A stretch of DNA of 64,000 nucleotides from Oasisia sp. SBJ-2009 (taxonomy: Eukaryota > Annelida > Polychaeta > Sabellida > Siboglinidae). The notes under the pieces were generated by a model that was not told where the DNA came from, ran no database searches, and saw only the letters and a list, made by a program, of their open reading frames with translations. Both the position numbers and the translations under genes were made by a program. The DNA lies in assembly GCA_964017155.1 (NCBI GenBank), contig OZ024867.1, positions 8,151,913-8,215,912 on the forward strand. Reading direction: 5' to 3'. This document shows, one piece after another, positions 11,868-22,399 of this stretch; the first letter of the stretch is position 1, and every line of letters starts with the position of its first letter.

Positions 11868-12340
11868 CTCTGCCTCTGCCTCTGCCTCTGCCTCTGCCTC
11901 TGCCTCTGCCTCTGCCTCTGCCTCTGCCTCTGCCTCTGCCTCTGCCTCTGCCTCTGCCTCTGCCTCTGCCTCTGCCTCTGCCGCTGTCTATGTCTCTCTG
12001 TCTCTCTGTCTCTCTGTCTCTCTGTCTCTCTGTCTCTCTGTCTCTCTGTCTCTCTGTCTCTCTGTCTCTCTGTCTCTCTGTCTCTCTGTCTCTCTGTCTC
12101 TCTGTCTCTCTGTCTCTCTGTCTCTCTGTCTCTCTGTCTCTCTGTCTCTCTGTCTCTCTGTCTCTCTGTCTCTCTGTCTCTCTGTCTCTCTGTCTCTCTG
12201 TCTCTCTGTCTCTCTGTCTCTCTGTCTCTCTGTCTCTCTGTCTCTCTGTCTCTCTGTCTCTCTGTCTCTCTGTCTCTCTGTCTCTCTGTCTCTCTGTCTC
12301 TCTGTCTCTCTGTCTCTCTGTCTCTCTCTGTCTCTCTCTG

Positions 12341-12391
<51 letters not shown>
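11774..12391. repeat. Second copy of the GTCTGC / CTCTGC / TCTCTCTG / CT array
   Basis: Same block order and the same CCGCTGTCTATGT junction as at 10,895-10,907, but with only about 15 GTCTGC units and a longer 8-mer ladder. The offset to the first copy is 1,152 bp at the unique segment. Confidence 0.95.
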
Positions 12392-12397
<6 letters not shown>

Positions 12398-12515
12398 TAA
12401 TAACACTGTTTCTCTCGCTAAGTCCGTCTCTGGTCTGTCACTCGATCACTCAGTCCGGTGTCTTCGTTCGTTCTTTGGTTCTTTGTTAGGTGTGTTCTTT
12501 GGTTCCTTTTATTGA

Positions 12516-13240
12516 TTCGTTCGTTCGTTCGTTCGTTCGTTCGTTCGTTCGTTCGTTCGTTCGTTCGTTCGTTCGTTCGTTCGTTCGTTCGTTCGTTCGT
12601 TCGTTCGTTCGTTCGTTCGTTCGTTCGTTCGTTCGTTCGTTCGTTCGTTCGTTCGTTCGTTCGTTCGTTCGTTCGTACGTTCGTACGTTCGTACGTTCGT
12701 ACGTTCGTTCGGTCGGTCGGTCCGTCCGTCGGTCCGTCGGTCGGTCGTTCGGTCGTTCGGTCGTTCGGTCGGTCGCCCGGTCGCCCGGTCGCCCGGTCGC
12801 CCGGTCGCCCGGTCGCCCGGTCGCCCGGTCGTTCGGTCGTTCGGTCGCCCGGTCGCCCGGTCGCCCGGTCGCCCGGTCGCCCGGTCGCCCGGTCGCCCGG
12901 TCGCCCGGTCGCCCGGTCGCCCGGTCGTTCGGTCGCCCGGTCGTTCGGTCGTTCGGTCGTTCGGTCGTTCGGTCGTTCGGTCGTTCGGTCGTTCGGTCGT
13001 TCGGTCGTTCGGTCGTTCGGTCGTTCGGTCGTTCGGTCGTTCGGTCGGTCGGTCGGTCGGTCGGTCGGTCGGTCGGTCGGTCGGTCGGTCGGTCGGTCGG
13101 TCGGTCGGTCGGTCGGTCGGTCGGTCGGTCGGTCGGTCGGTCGGTCGGTCGGTCGGTCGGTCGGTCGGTCGGTCGGTCGGTCGGTCGGTCGGTCGGTCGG
13201 TCGGTCGGTCGGTCGGTCGGTCGGTCGGTCGGTCGGTCGA
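12516..13240. repeat. Second TTCG / GGTCGCCC array, extended by (GGTC)n
   Basis: Repeats the order of 11,364-11,773 and then continues into GGTCGTTC 8-mers and about 200 bp of pure TCGG. It ends abruptly at unique AT-rich DNA. Confidence 0.95.
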
Positions 13241-13330
13241 TCATTCGGTCGAACAAATAACGACATAATTGTACCATAAATGTTATGACGCAAGTTCGTA
13301 TAGTTTGTCAAGCTCGTAATTTAGGGAAAA

Positions 13331-14270
13331 GTATAATCAATAACAGTTATCGACACATGTACCTTTCTCTAATTGGCGTTACTTCGGTCACGCAGCTTTC
13401 TTTGTTATTAACGTATGCAAGTTTAATATAGTCTCTCGTACCTGTTTAAGTTTCAGTGTAATTTCATAAAACCTGTTAGCAATCGTGTAGGATGTTTTAC
13501 CAAAGATTAATTGTTTCACGCGTTGTCTCCGGGGATGGTCTCATCATCAAATATTAACAGAATAACGTAGTTCGGACAACTAGTTATAATTGCTCTCCGT
13601 GTTGCATAGTCACTTCAGCATGTCGTAAATGGCCAGTTGATTAGCGCTGGTCAACCGTGACGCCTTTCTGTTGTCAAATTATTGCACTACACCAAGTACG
13701 TTAATTAAACTACATGATGCGACATCACGACATTTAGCAGCGTTGTCGTTTCAGAGCCGACGTTTTCGTGCCAATATGGATGATGTTTCTGCTCATGTTC
13801 GATAAACCTAAAATTATCGATTTACGATTAAATGCAAAGTAATCGTAGTTTTTGTACCACGAGCTGTCACTTTACGAACATGTCGTGAATAATGTCATGA
13901 GTTGAAAAATCGTCTGATATATTATATACCTATTAGTATATTTCTTTTTGTCACCATCATGTGCTTTTACACACCAATACCATCATACTTCTTTTGCTCT
14001 CTTAATATGTTTCAAAACCTCGTTTGCCTCGTGCTAAAATGAGACAAATAAAGGTGGTTACCACTTTGTGCACGTCTATTTTTATAGTGTCCAGCGTATA
14101 TCGGTTTCATTGATTTAATAAGAAATAACTAATGATAAAAACTGCCTCGCGCATGTGCATAAACGTCGCCCGGTCATTATATAAACCCACGATTTGCGCG
14201 CTACAGTGCTTCATGCAGCTCGGAATGTACCGGATCAACGATGTGGATCTATCTAGCAATTAAATTTAGT
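13331..14270 (+). repeat. Left arm of the 5'-side inverted repeat between copies A and B
   Basis: The arm matches the reverse complement of about 15,060-16,045. Shared landmarks include AATTGGCGTTACTTCGGTCA near 13,372, the 'TTGTCTCCGGGGATGGTCTC' stretch near 13,523, 'GAGACAAATAAAGGTGGTTA' near 14,041 and 'CGTCGCCCGG' near 14,164. Further copies lie at 54.6-55.2, 55.9-56.1, 56.6-56.85 and 58.0-58.4 kb. No reading frame of interest was seen. Confidence 0.75.
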
Positions 14271-15059
14271 AAAACCGTTGGTTGTGAAAAGACAAAATTT
14301 GTATTTTATCGCGTTAACTTTGTGTAACTTGTACGCCCAACGGTTCGAATGACGTCTATCAGAGTAGACTAATATCACAAATACGTCCTTTTATTAATTC
14401 ATCTATCAGGATCTCAATTTGTTATGTAAATGTCCGTGAATTTGGAATGCAATTCCAACCTGCGTTCAACAGTCACATAACTTAAACGTGTTGTGTAACC
14501 TTCAAAATCAATAGTGGTTAGAGGGGATGGAGATCTGGCTAAATCTTAATTCAATTATGAAGCATATGCAACAGAACCTTGTGTCAAATCACATAAATTA
14601 TGAAATATTTATTCACACGTGTAAACTGATTCTGTTTATAATTGCTGTTGGTGTATCCTTACGTCTGCACTAGTAGTTATGTGTCAACCTAATACTTAAA
14701 TTATTCTAGTCGGGTCTAAAACAGAAATTTAAACTTTATTCGACATGTTTAATTATGATTTCGTTGCTTATAGAACCAGTGCTGGGTTGACAGAGGCCAG
14801 TTTCTGTTATGTTTATGTATTCATCCTATTGTATTATCCTCGTATTAATTAACTGGCTACAACCTGACTTGGCTCCATTGTTAGCAGGGAAAGAAGTACT
14901 ATATTATTCATTGTCATATTTGCTGATCATGTTTATTGATATGAAGTATACGATGCAGAAAGTTTTAAATATATGTTTATCTATCTTAGGACGATTCCGA
15001 CAGCAGGATCAGCTATTTCCTGTCGTGATATCATTCTATAACACGCCAACTTTGCAGTT
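14271..15059. other. Spacer of the 13.3-16.0 kb inverted repeat; no gene seen
   Basis: AT-rich sequence with scattered short open frames that show no recognisable domain. Parts of the edges may continue the inverted repeat at lower similarity. Confidence 0.5.
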
Positions 15060-16045
15060 TTCAACATTGCACGAACGGCTAGATAGACCGATTTCGTTGT
15101 ACTGGCTCATTCCGAGGTTTTATGAGCTGATATAGAGCGCTGAAGCGCGTACATGTTTTCGGGGATTACACTACGTCCGGGCGACGTTGCTGCACATTCG
15201 CGAGTCAGTTGTTATCATTAATTAAAATTAAAAAGCTTAACGCATCAAGCTAAATCTCATATTAAAACAAATTACAGGTCGGCATACGCTGGACACTATC
15301 AAAAAAGTCGTATATAAAGTGTTAACCACCTTTATTTGTCTCACTTTAGCACGAAGCAAACAAATATGTGAAACAAATGTTCCAAAAAAAATATTTGATG
15401 GTATTGATGTGCAATAGCCCATGATGGTGAAATAACGAAACGTACTAATATAATGTATCAGGTGAAATGTCAGCCCATGGTATAAAAACAAACTACGATT
15501 AGTTTGATTTTAATCGCACATTAATCAGCTTACGTTTATCGAGAATTGGCAGACACATCATCCGTATCGTCACGAAAACGTAAGATCTGAAACGACAACG
15601 GTACTAATTGTTTTGGTGTCGCATCATGTTGTTCAATTATCATACTACTAATTGTCGTGATGTCGCATCGTGTAGTTCAATTAACGTACTTAATGTAGTG
15701 CATTAATTGACAACAGTAAGGCATCACGGTTGACCGGAGCTAATTTACTGGCCTAATGAAACAATCTCAAGTGACATTGCAAAAGGGAGAGCAATTATAA
15801 CTCGTTGTCCGAACTACGTCATGTTGTGAATGTTTGATGATGAGACCATCCCCGGAGACAACGCGTGAAACAACCAATCTTTGGTACTATATCATACATC
15901 ATTGCTTACAGGTTTTACGAAATTACTTTGATACTTGATCAGGTACATTAAAATAACATACAGTAATAACAAAGAAACCTGCGTGACCGAAGTAACGCCA
16001 ATTAGAGAACGGTACGTGTGTCGATAATTGTTATTGATTATATTT
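15060..16045 (-). repeat. Right arm of the 5'-side inverted repeat
   Basis: Reverse-complement partner of 13,331-14,270. The landmarks GAGACCATCCCCGGAGACAA (15,842-15,861) and GACCGAAGTAACGCCAATTA (15,982-16,001) define the match. Indels and substitutions are frequent, so this arm pair is older or faster-evolving than the 8-kb arms. Confidence 0.75.
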
Positions 16046-17767
16046 ATCGCTAAATTTCGATTGCTGTCGCCCTTTCTAGATGAGAGCAATCGGGTTACTA
16101 TGTACATTTACCGATGTGATGTGAGCAACTGCGGTAATTTAAAGGGGAAAATAAGGCAATGGTTTGGTGTTATGCACCTAAACAAGTTTACACAAACTAA
16201 CCATTTGCATCTACAATCAACTTTTTCGCATTAGTAGTTTCCTCAGAAAGTGGTGTTAAAGTGGGTAAATCTAGCTAAATCACCGACTCCATGAACGGGC
16301 CCATCTTGGTCCATGCAACCAATCAAAACCCAGCACTTTGGGAAAGTAATACGTCACAGTGTCGTCTGCTGGTTCAGCTGTCATAACAGAGAGCCAAGCG
16401 GTTCGCTAAAGTGCCTTACATCGGTTTACAACGAAATCGTGACATCAATGTGCCACACTGTTCCTCAAACGCTTATAGTAATAGTACAGTGAAAGACAGT
16501 ATCAGTAAGATGTCTTCTTGTTAACCTATGAATCGAGCAGAACTGAAACAGGGGTTCGGTGGATTCCTTTGGACAGTCACAGACACAGCGCGGATCCTAG
16601 ACGACCCGATTTGATTTACCTAACCATCAAAACGACCACCAACAGCCGCCAAACTTCTCCTCACATATCTTACATACATATGCATACACTATGTTATGTA
16701 ATAAAATATCTTGCGTTCCTCTAACGAAGAAAATTCACACACAAAAACGCGCAGACCTCGAGTACAACTTGTTCGGCCGCCCAGCGTTACCGTAAAATCG
16801 CTTTTAAAAGCTTTACACAAAATACCGCTAGACGCCACGTTTCTGACTGCGAATATTTAATTGTTTTACTTCACACGCGCGATATAATGTAATTACTTAT
16901 AAATAATATAATTATAATTATTAATTATTATCATAACTATGATTTGCAGGAAATTATAAGTGTTATCATTTGTATATTGATATTTTATTTTTATAATTGT
17001 TCATATATGTTTCTAGTATATTTATGTTTTGTTTTCTTCTGGTGTGTATTTGTTGTTTAGCATTTTAATGTATGTAAAACACCATGAACAAGTTTAAATT
17101 GGATGTGGCGCTATATTAAATAAACAAACAAAAATTGTTATTATAATATAATATTTTATTTATGTAGCGCCACATCCATAATTGTTTGTGGCGCTTCACA
17201 AAATAATGCTATTAAAAATACAATAAAGAGAAAACTACCCACAGATAATATTATTTTAAAATAAATAATGAAAATACTTGTTTCTATATCATTAACTAAG
17301 CTGACCTATCAGTCATAAATAAACATACACATTACATAACAACAATTGTAATAAATGAATATAAAAGTATGGTTAATAGTAATAAATAATTAAAGTAGTA
17401 AAATAAGTACGACGTAATAATAATTTTTCATTCAGCACATACACAACCATTATGCATAAGAACATATTACTGAAGCTATTTGTTCTACTCATGAATGACA
17501 TTTCCACCACCAGATATGTAATAATTATTATTTTTGAACAAGACACTTTATTAATTATCGGAACAATAAATCACTAAAATTTAAAAAGGAATATGAATAT
17601 ATGGGAAATATTATGGTGGTAGAAAAGGAAGGATTTAAAAACAGTAATATTAACATGTTATTGTTTTAGTTATTATTGTTAAAACATCGCTTATGTAATA
17701 TAAGCTTGCATGCTCGCAGTACACGCGGGATGTTTATAGAAATATTGATAAAATAAATTGAAAAACA
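16046..17767. other. AT-rich interval upstream of copy B; no exon 1-5 found
   Basis: I looked for counterparts of YWTD-C exons 1-5 in plus orientation and saw none. Around 16,990-17,125 a sequence ends in ATGTGGCGCTATATTAAATA, and an inverted partner TAGCGCCACATCC sits at about 17,164. This resembles the GCGCTATATAAA 3' termini of L2-type LINEs or their SINEs. The remainder is low-complexity AT. Confidence 0.5.
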
Positions 17768-17842
17768 TGCATGATTCAAATGTGTTGTGCTCTCTGTATA
17801 TGTATTTAGTTATTGTCTACAGTTTAAGTAATTGTGTTTCAG

Positions 17843-17969
17843 ACGGGAAGCACATCGAATGTTCCGACTACTTCGGCAACAACAGACAAGTCTACGACAC
17901 ATCTGGTAAACCGACGGATCTAGTCATTCTCAATGACGTTGTTTACTACGTACAGAACAGCCCTAGAAG
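17843..17969 (+). CDS. Copy B exon 6: blade 5
   Basis: Acceptor TGTGTTTCAG, donor AG|GTAACA, phase 1 to 2. It encodes GKHIECSDYFGNNRQVYDTS, then KPTDLVILNDVVYYVQ. Confidence 0.75.
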
Positions 17970-18106
17970 GTAACACATCCTTCCTTTATTTAACAAACCC
18001 ACATTAGCATACGGAATGACATGCAAAATGTGCTTACGAAAGTTCACATTGGTGCAATGACGATTAGAATAAGCCATGCACTGATGAAATTAATGATTTG
18101 AAATGT

Positions 18107-18109
18107 CAC

Positions 18110-18187
<78 letters not shown>
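18107..18187. repeat. (TA)n microsatellite, copy B intron 6
   Basis: About 80 bp of TA. The mirror position in copy C is 35,167-35,240, with a TTTATA interruption. Confidence 0.95.
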
Positions 18188-18189
<2 letters not shown>

Positions 18190-18758
18190 ATGATTTTGTT
18201 CAAGCAACTAAAATGTTTAGCTTTCTCATTTTATGCTGCCGAAACAACTCTATCAAGTACACTAAACATGAACGAATACAATACAGGACGAATAACCAGT
18301 AATAACCAACATGTAGCCTGTATAATAAAACATTTATGCTAGAATATAACCAACTATTTCTTGTAAATGAGGGATGCTGTACGTTACTTTTTAACAACGT
18401 CAACATGTACCTCTCCATCAAGTGACCAACTGCTTATCAAAAACACAGTAACAATGTATTGAGAGTGACGAAAGCAGACGACGACGTATTTGACGCATAA
18501 GTATTGATGTGGTTTTTGAAAAAAATGAATCATTGTTGCATGCAGGTGTGTCCTAACCCAAATGTTTATCTCAAATGAAACATATTTAGAATCGGAATAT
18601 CAAAAGACAGTTGATATAATACTCAGTAATTGATTTTTTATGTATCCATTTTGAAGGATTTATGGACTACGTTACAAGGCTGTTGATTCTGTGATGGGCA
18701 AATAAGTTATACACAATGTTTTTAAATAGATAGCAGAATGTTTCACTGCTTCTTACAG

Positions 18759-18880
18759 TATCGTCTCAATGGAACTGACAGGAGGAGAACGAACCATTCA
18801 CGATGTTGGATCGTACAGTGGAGTGTTCGTTTCCATCGCCGTGGTGGGCGCCGGCTGTGCCAAAAATGGTCTCACAACGG
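18759..18880 (+). CDS. Copy B exon 7: blade 6
   Basis: Acceptor TTCTTACAG, donor G|GTAAGT, phase 2 to 1, 122 nt. It encodes IVSMELTGGERTIHDVGSYS and ends VVGAGCAKNGLTT. Confidence 0.75.
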
Positions 18881-19270
18881 GTAAGTACTGTTAGCGATAT
18901 TACTTTGTCTCTGTCACAATATGAATTCTAAAGAGTGACCGTTCTCACAACAGCTACTTAATTAGTATAAATAAGAATGTCCCTCGTGTGTACGTGGAAT
19001 CATCACACTAACCTTTTCACATACAAATTTTAACTAATTTCACATACACTGAAAGATAATATGTTGGTGCATGTAAGCAAAGGTATTAATGACAAATAAT
19101 AATAGTAATAATAATCGATATAAAAATATCAAATAATCGCTTAGTAGATTATAAATTGTCGAAAACTCAACATTTATATGTTATATGCGTAGTGCCATTT
19201 TAATAGAAGGGTTGGGTCATGACTTCATTCTTTCCATTTGTAACAGCGGTAAACTCAGTAGAACCACATC

Positions 19271-19380
19271 AGTAGTATAGGTGTGTAGTTGGTTACGCTT
19301 CTGAGGAATGATGATCCGGCATTTTGTTTCTTGATCACATGACTCCTCAAAAGCGTAACCGACAGCACACCTATTCTACT
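19271..19380. mobile_element. 110-bp MITE with 37-bp TIRs and 6-bp TSD (copy B intron 7)
   Basis: The termini AGTAGTATAGGTGTGTAGTT and their inverted partner flank a 36-bp centre. The direct repeat CACATC lies on both sides (19,265-19,270 and 19,381-19,386). Paralogous copy A has an uninterrupted single CACATC/GATGTG site near 3,254, which is a true empty site. The mirror copy is at 33,969-34,078. The element has no coding capacity and its superfamily is uncertain. Confidence 0.9.
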
Positions 19381-20213
19381 CACATCCATTTGAGAGCATG
19401 TCGAGTAAGTTATATTGAGCTCTTACACTCTACTGTATAAGAAGTGTTGTTCCGTATGTAAACAGTGACTAATTCGTAGACGACAGTAGAGAGGCCATTG
19501 TGACGGACGACATCATACATCTCCTGGGCTACTTGCCGCCTCATTATAATCGGCCTGTTCGCGGGAGTAGGCGTCTATGTAATCAATCATCGCAGATGTA
19601 ATTTAACAAAGCATAACAATACTGTGAAACCTACTTCGGTAGATGTTTGTCCCCAACGAATCCCGTACATAACAGCTATTATTTTAAAGTATGCAGCGAC
19701 TAATTGAAACGAAAACTAAACACGGTACGGTGTTATAGGAACACCTTAACGACTAAGATTGCAGTGCACTCTATGATGGTGATTCGGATGCTTAATGAAG
19801 TCAATACAAAAAAGAACACTATTGACCATAGTAGTTCAGTATTTTGTCCATATATTCGGATAATATCAATTATTCAACACACACTGCTCTTCGGTGTGCA
19901 TGACTCAACTATGGTGGAACCCAAATGTTCGCAGCATTCACAAGTTGTATGTTTGCTATAATAATGTGTTCATAACGCTGTTTCAACTACTATTAACTGA
20001 CATTATTGCTACAGCCATATTCATCGATTGATTTATTTCCCTTTGGGAGCAGTCAACATAAACACTTCTATATTTTGGCGTATACTGGAATGGAATGCTT
20101 TTGTGAAAGATCTACTTTGCACATATGTAATATAATTAGTTTGTTTCCTTTGCGTATGCACCGATATATGTAACGTTATAATTATGTCATTTATAATAAT
20201 AATAATGATACAC

Positions 20214-20217
20214 ACAT

Positions 20218-20277
<60 letters not shown>
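20214..20277. repeat. (CA)n(TA)n microsatellite followed by an L2-like 3' end (minus)
   Basis: A CACA tract then a TATA tract. Immediately after it (20,280-20,345) is GGTATAGCGCCACATCCACA, the reverse complement of a GCGCTATA-type LINE/SINE terminus. Mirrored at 32,985-33,140. Confidence 0.7.
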
Positions 20278-21015
20278 TAATATTATTGATTTGGTATAGC
20301 GCCACATCCACAATCGTTCGTGGTGCATCACGACGTATTACAATTTAAAAGAAAACAATAGAAATATATACACACTAAGACATATACTAGTGTTTTAAAA
20401 TAAATGTAAAAATATATGTATAGGTATATAAATAAATACAATTAGTACGGTATCAAATAGGGTAGCACATTAAAATAAATAAATACATTACGTGTTATTT
20501 ACACAAATACATAATAATCGATCTAATGTATAATTACATCACAATGATACCGATAAATGACAGTATATGTATAATTATTATTAGTAATAAATAGTTTAGT
20601 ATATGATACAAATAATAATATTAATAATAATGACGTGATAATATTGCCAATAAATAAATATTTAATTATGTATTGACAATATTCCCGAATAATCTAGTAA
20701 ACACATTAATTAAATTATGTGTGCATGTATTCTTGTCTGAATACTAATTTTAATTGCTTTCTTACAGAGGACTATAATAAATATCCTGTTTTTATTACAG
20801 AATTCAACGTCACTGTTCAATAATATTATATTGGGATGTAAAGGGCAAAATATATAAATTTTGTATCACCGTGCGACCTATATTTTGGCTTGCAAGTCAA
20901 CAAATATCATAATAAATTTAGTACTACCTTATCAGTTTGGATAAAAAGGCAGTTTTGATAAAATGAGGAACTTCTTACAGATTTTATAATACCCCTTGTC
21001 ATATGTCGCTTTCAG

Positions 21016-21183
21016 TGCCAAATCCAGCTGTTAGTTTGGCCGGAACACTCCAGGGGGCACCACTCGTGAGCATGGCTGGAACACCGAGCCAGGCAGTTAG
21101 AATCAACCCTACCATGGTGACCCTTGACCCCAGACAGCCGACACTTCCGGAACACGCCCGCTACACTCCCATTGGCACAGACG
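21016..21183 (+). CDS. Copy B exon 8: Pro/Thr-rich linker
   Basis: Acceptor GCTTTCAG, donor G|GTAGGT, symmetrical phase 1-1, 168 nt. It encodes PNPAVSLAGTLQGAPLVSMA, then a stretch with TLDPRQPTLPEHARYTPIGT. It has no cysteines and is probably a flexible linker between propeller and C-terminal domain. It is absent from copy A. Confidence 0.7.
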
Positions 21184-21269
21184 GTAGGTCATCGCCATAG
21201 CAACCCGTAATGTCTAGCAGTGTTTACGTTTAGTTTCATTGCTTTATGACTAGGTACTTGCAGAACGTT

Positions 21270-21480
21270 TAGAGACAGTTCCAAACCTGGGGTCAAATAC
21301 ATTTGTGTTTGAAAGTATTTAAATACTTTTTTTTAAGTATTTATATTTGTATTTTACATTTAGGAATTAAAAGTATTTGTATACAAACACTTTCCTAAAG
21401 TATTTGACATTTTCAGATACTTTGAAATACTTTTTTTTTCAGATACATTGTCAGTATCAACACTTCTGTTTCAAGATCAA
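21270..21480. repeat. AAGTATTT-rich repeat element in intron 8
   Basis: Contains many AAGTATTT/AAATACTT iterations starting after CCAAACCTGGGGTCAAATAC. Mirrored at about 31,870-32,060. It looks like a dispersed AT-rich nonautonomous element, but I could not define its termini. Confidence 0.5.
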
Positions 21481-21677
21481 AAGTAATGCCTGCCAAACTG
21501 ATTACCTTCACTGCAACTTGACCCAACAATACTAATTAGTGATGAATACACTGAACAGGTGTCCGCCATTGCCCTGACAATGACCACACTGTTTGTTTGA
21601 TCAGACTCTGAGTCAGAGCAAGAGGATGGATTAACACGTGACAGTGACAATAGGTCTACATCCACTTTGTTCTTTAG

Positions 21678-22171
21678 CCAGGCTACAAGCTGTCCTTGTG
21701 GTGTCGACAGGTCTCGAACTGGACCCGCCGATGTCTGTGATAAAGTCGGCCCAACTCGTCGACAACCAGACCGACACATGTATCGCTCTAAACGCCTCGG
21801 CCATGTACTCATTCACAGGCGACCAGTGGAGTCCTGAGCCGCGAGACAACTGCTGGTTTCCTGGCCTAAGCATCATTATACGCGTGACGGAAGCGATTAA
21901 GGCGTCGTTCACCCTCATCATAACTGGTCGCCACCTCGTCTGTTCCACGTCTCACTTCGAGGTGATGCCTAGAACAACCAATATGTCGAAATGCGAACTT
22001 GCTGGAAGCTATCAGACATGTAAATTGAGTGGAACGACATCATCCGGAAACGAGGCTCTGATCACGTGTGCTGCCAAGTGTGGATGTATCGGGGACGACT
22101 GTGGACACGTGATTATTAACATACCAAAATTGCAGGAGGCTTGGGAACTGTGCGAAATCGGGATAAAATAA
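21678..22171 (+). CDS. Copy B exon 9: Cys-rich C-terminal domain
   Basis: Acceptor TTGTTCTTTAG, phase 1, ends at TAA inside AATAAA (22,167-22,172). The cysteine pattern is as in copies A and C, with TGRHLVC, KCELAGSYQTC and DDCGHVII all intact. Confidence 0.8.
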
Positions 22172-22172
22172 A
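22167..22172 (+). promoter_or_regulatory. AATAAA overlapping the stop codon, copy B
   Basis: The TAA stop at 22,169-22,171 is contained in AATAAA. Confidence 0.45.
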
Positions 22173-22399
22173 CACCTACGAGTTGAAGTTGGAACATTTC
22201 AAACATATTATATTCAGGCGTTATTATTGAAAAAGATGACATAAATGTAGGTTGAGTTGAGCATTACTTTCTCCAAGACGACCTCGCCGTGAAGGCGTAA
22301 AACCGTCGAACGTTTTTGTTTTATGTTGAACATATCAAGATATGGCAAAAAGTAATGACGATGAATCAAAACACAACTTTCGATGCAGATATATGATTC

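Larger units (their letters stand above)
17843..22171 (+). pseudogene. YWTD-C copy B: 5'-truncated, exons 6-9 only
   Basis: Exons 17843-17969, 18759-18880, 21016-21183 and 21678-22171 are all open, with consistent phases (1-2, 2-1, 1-1, 1-stop) and good splice sites. They encode blades 5 and 6, the Pro/Thr-rich linker and the Cys-rich C-terminal domain. The homology to copy C stops in intron 5 at 17,768, and no signal peptide or earlier blades are found upstream. The protein cannot be complete unless a new 5' exon is recruited. The open frames suggest the truncation is recent. It is 96 percent identical to C in the last exon by my count (18 differences, 11 of them replacements). Confidence 0.75.

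Noticed and set aside
14809..15135. 108-codon plus frame in the 13-16 kb spacer
   Set aside because: No domain, no splice support and poor match to neighbouring coding composition; its 3' part is within the inverted repeat.
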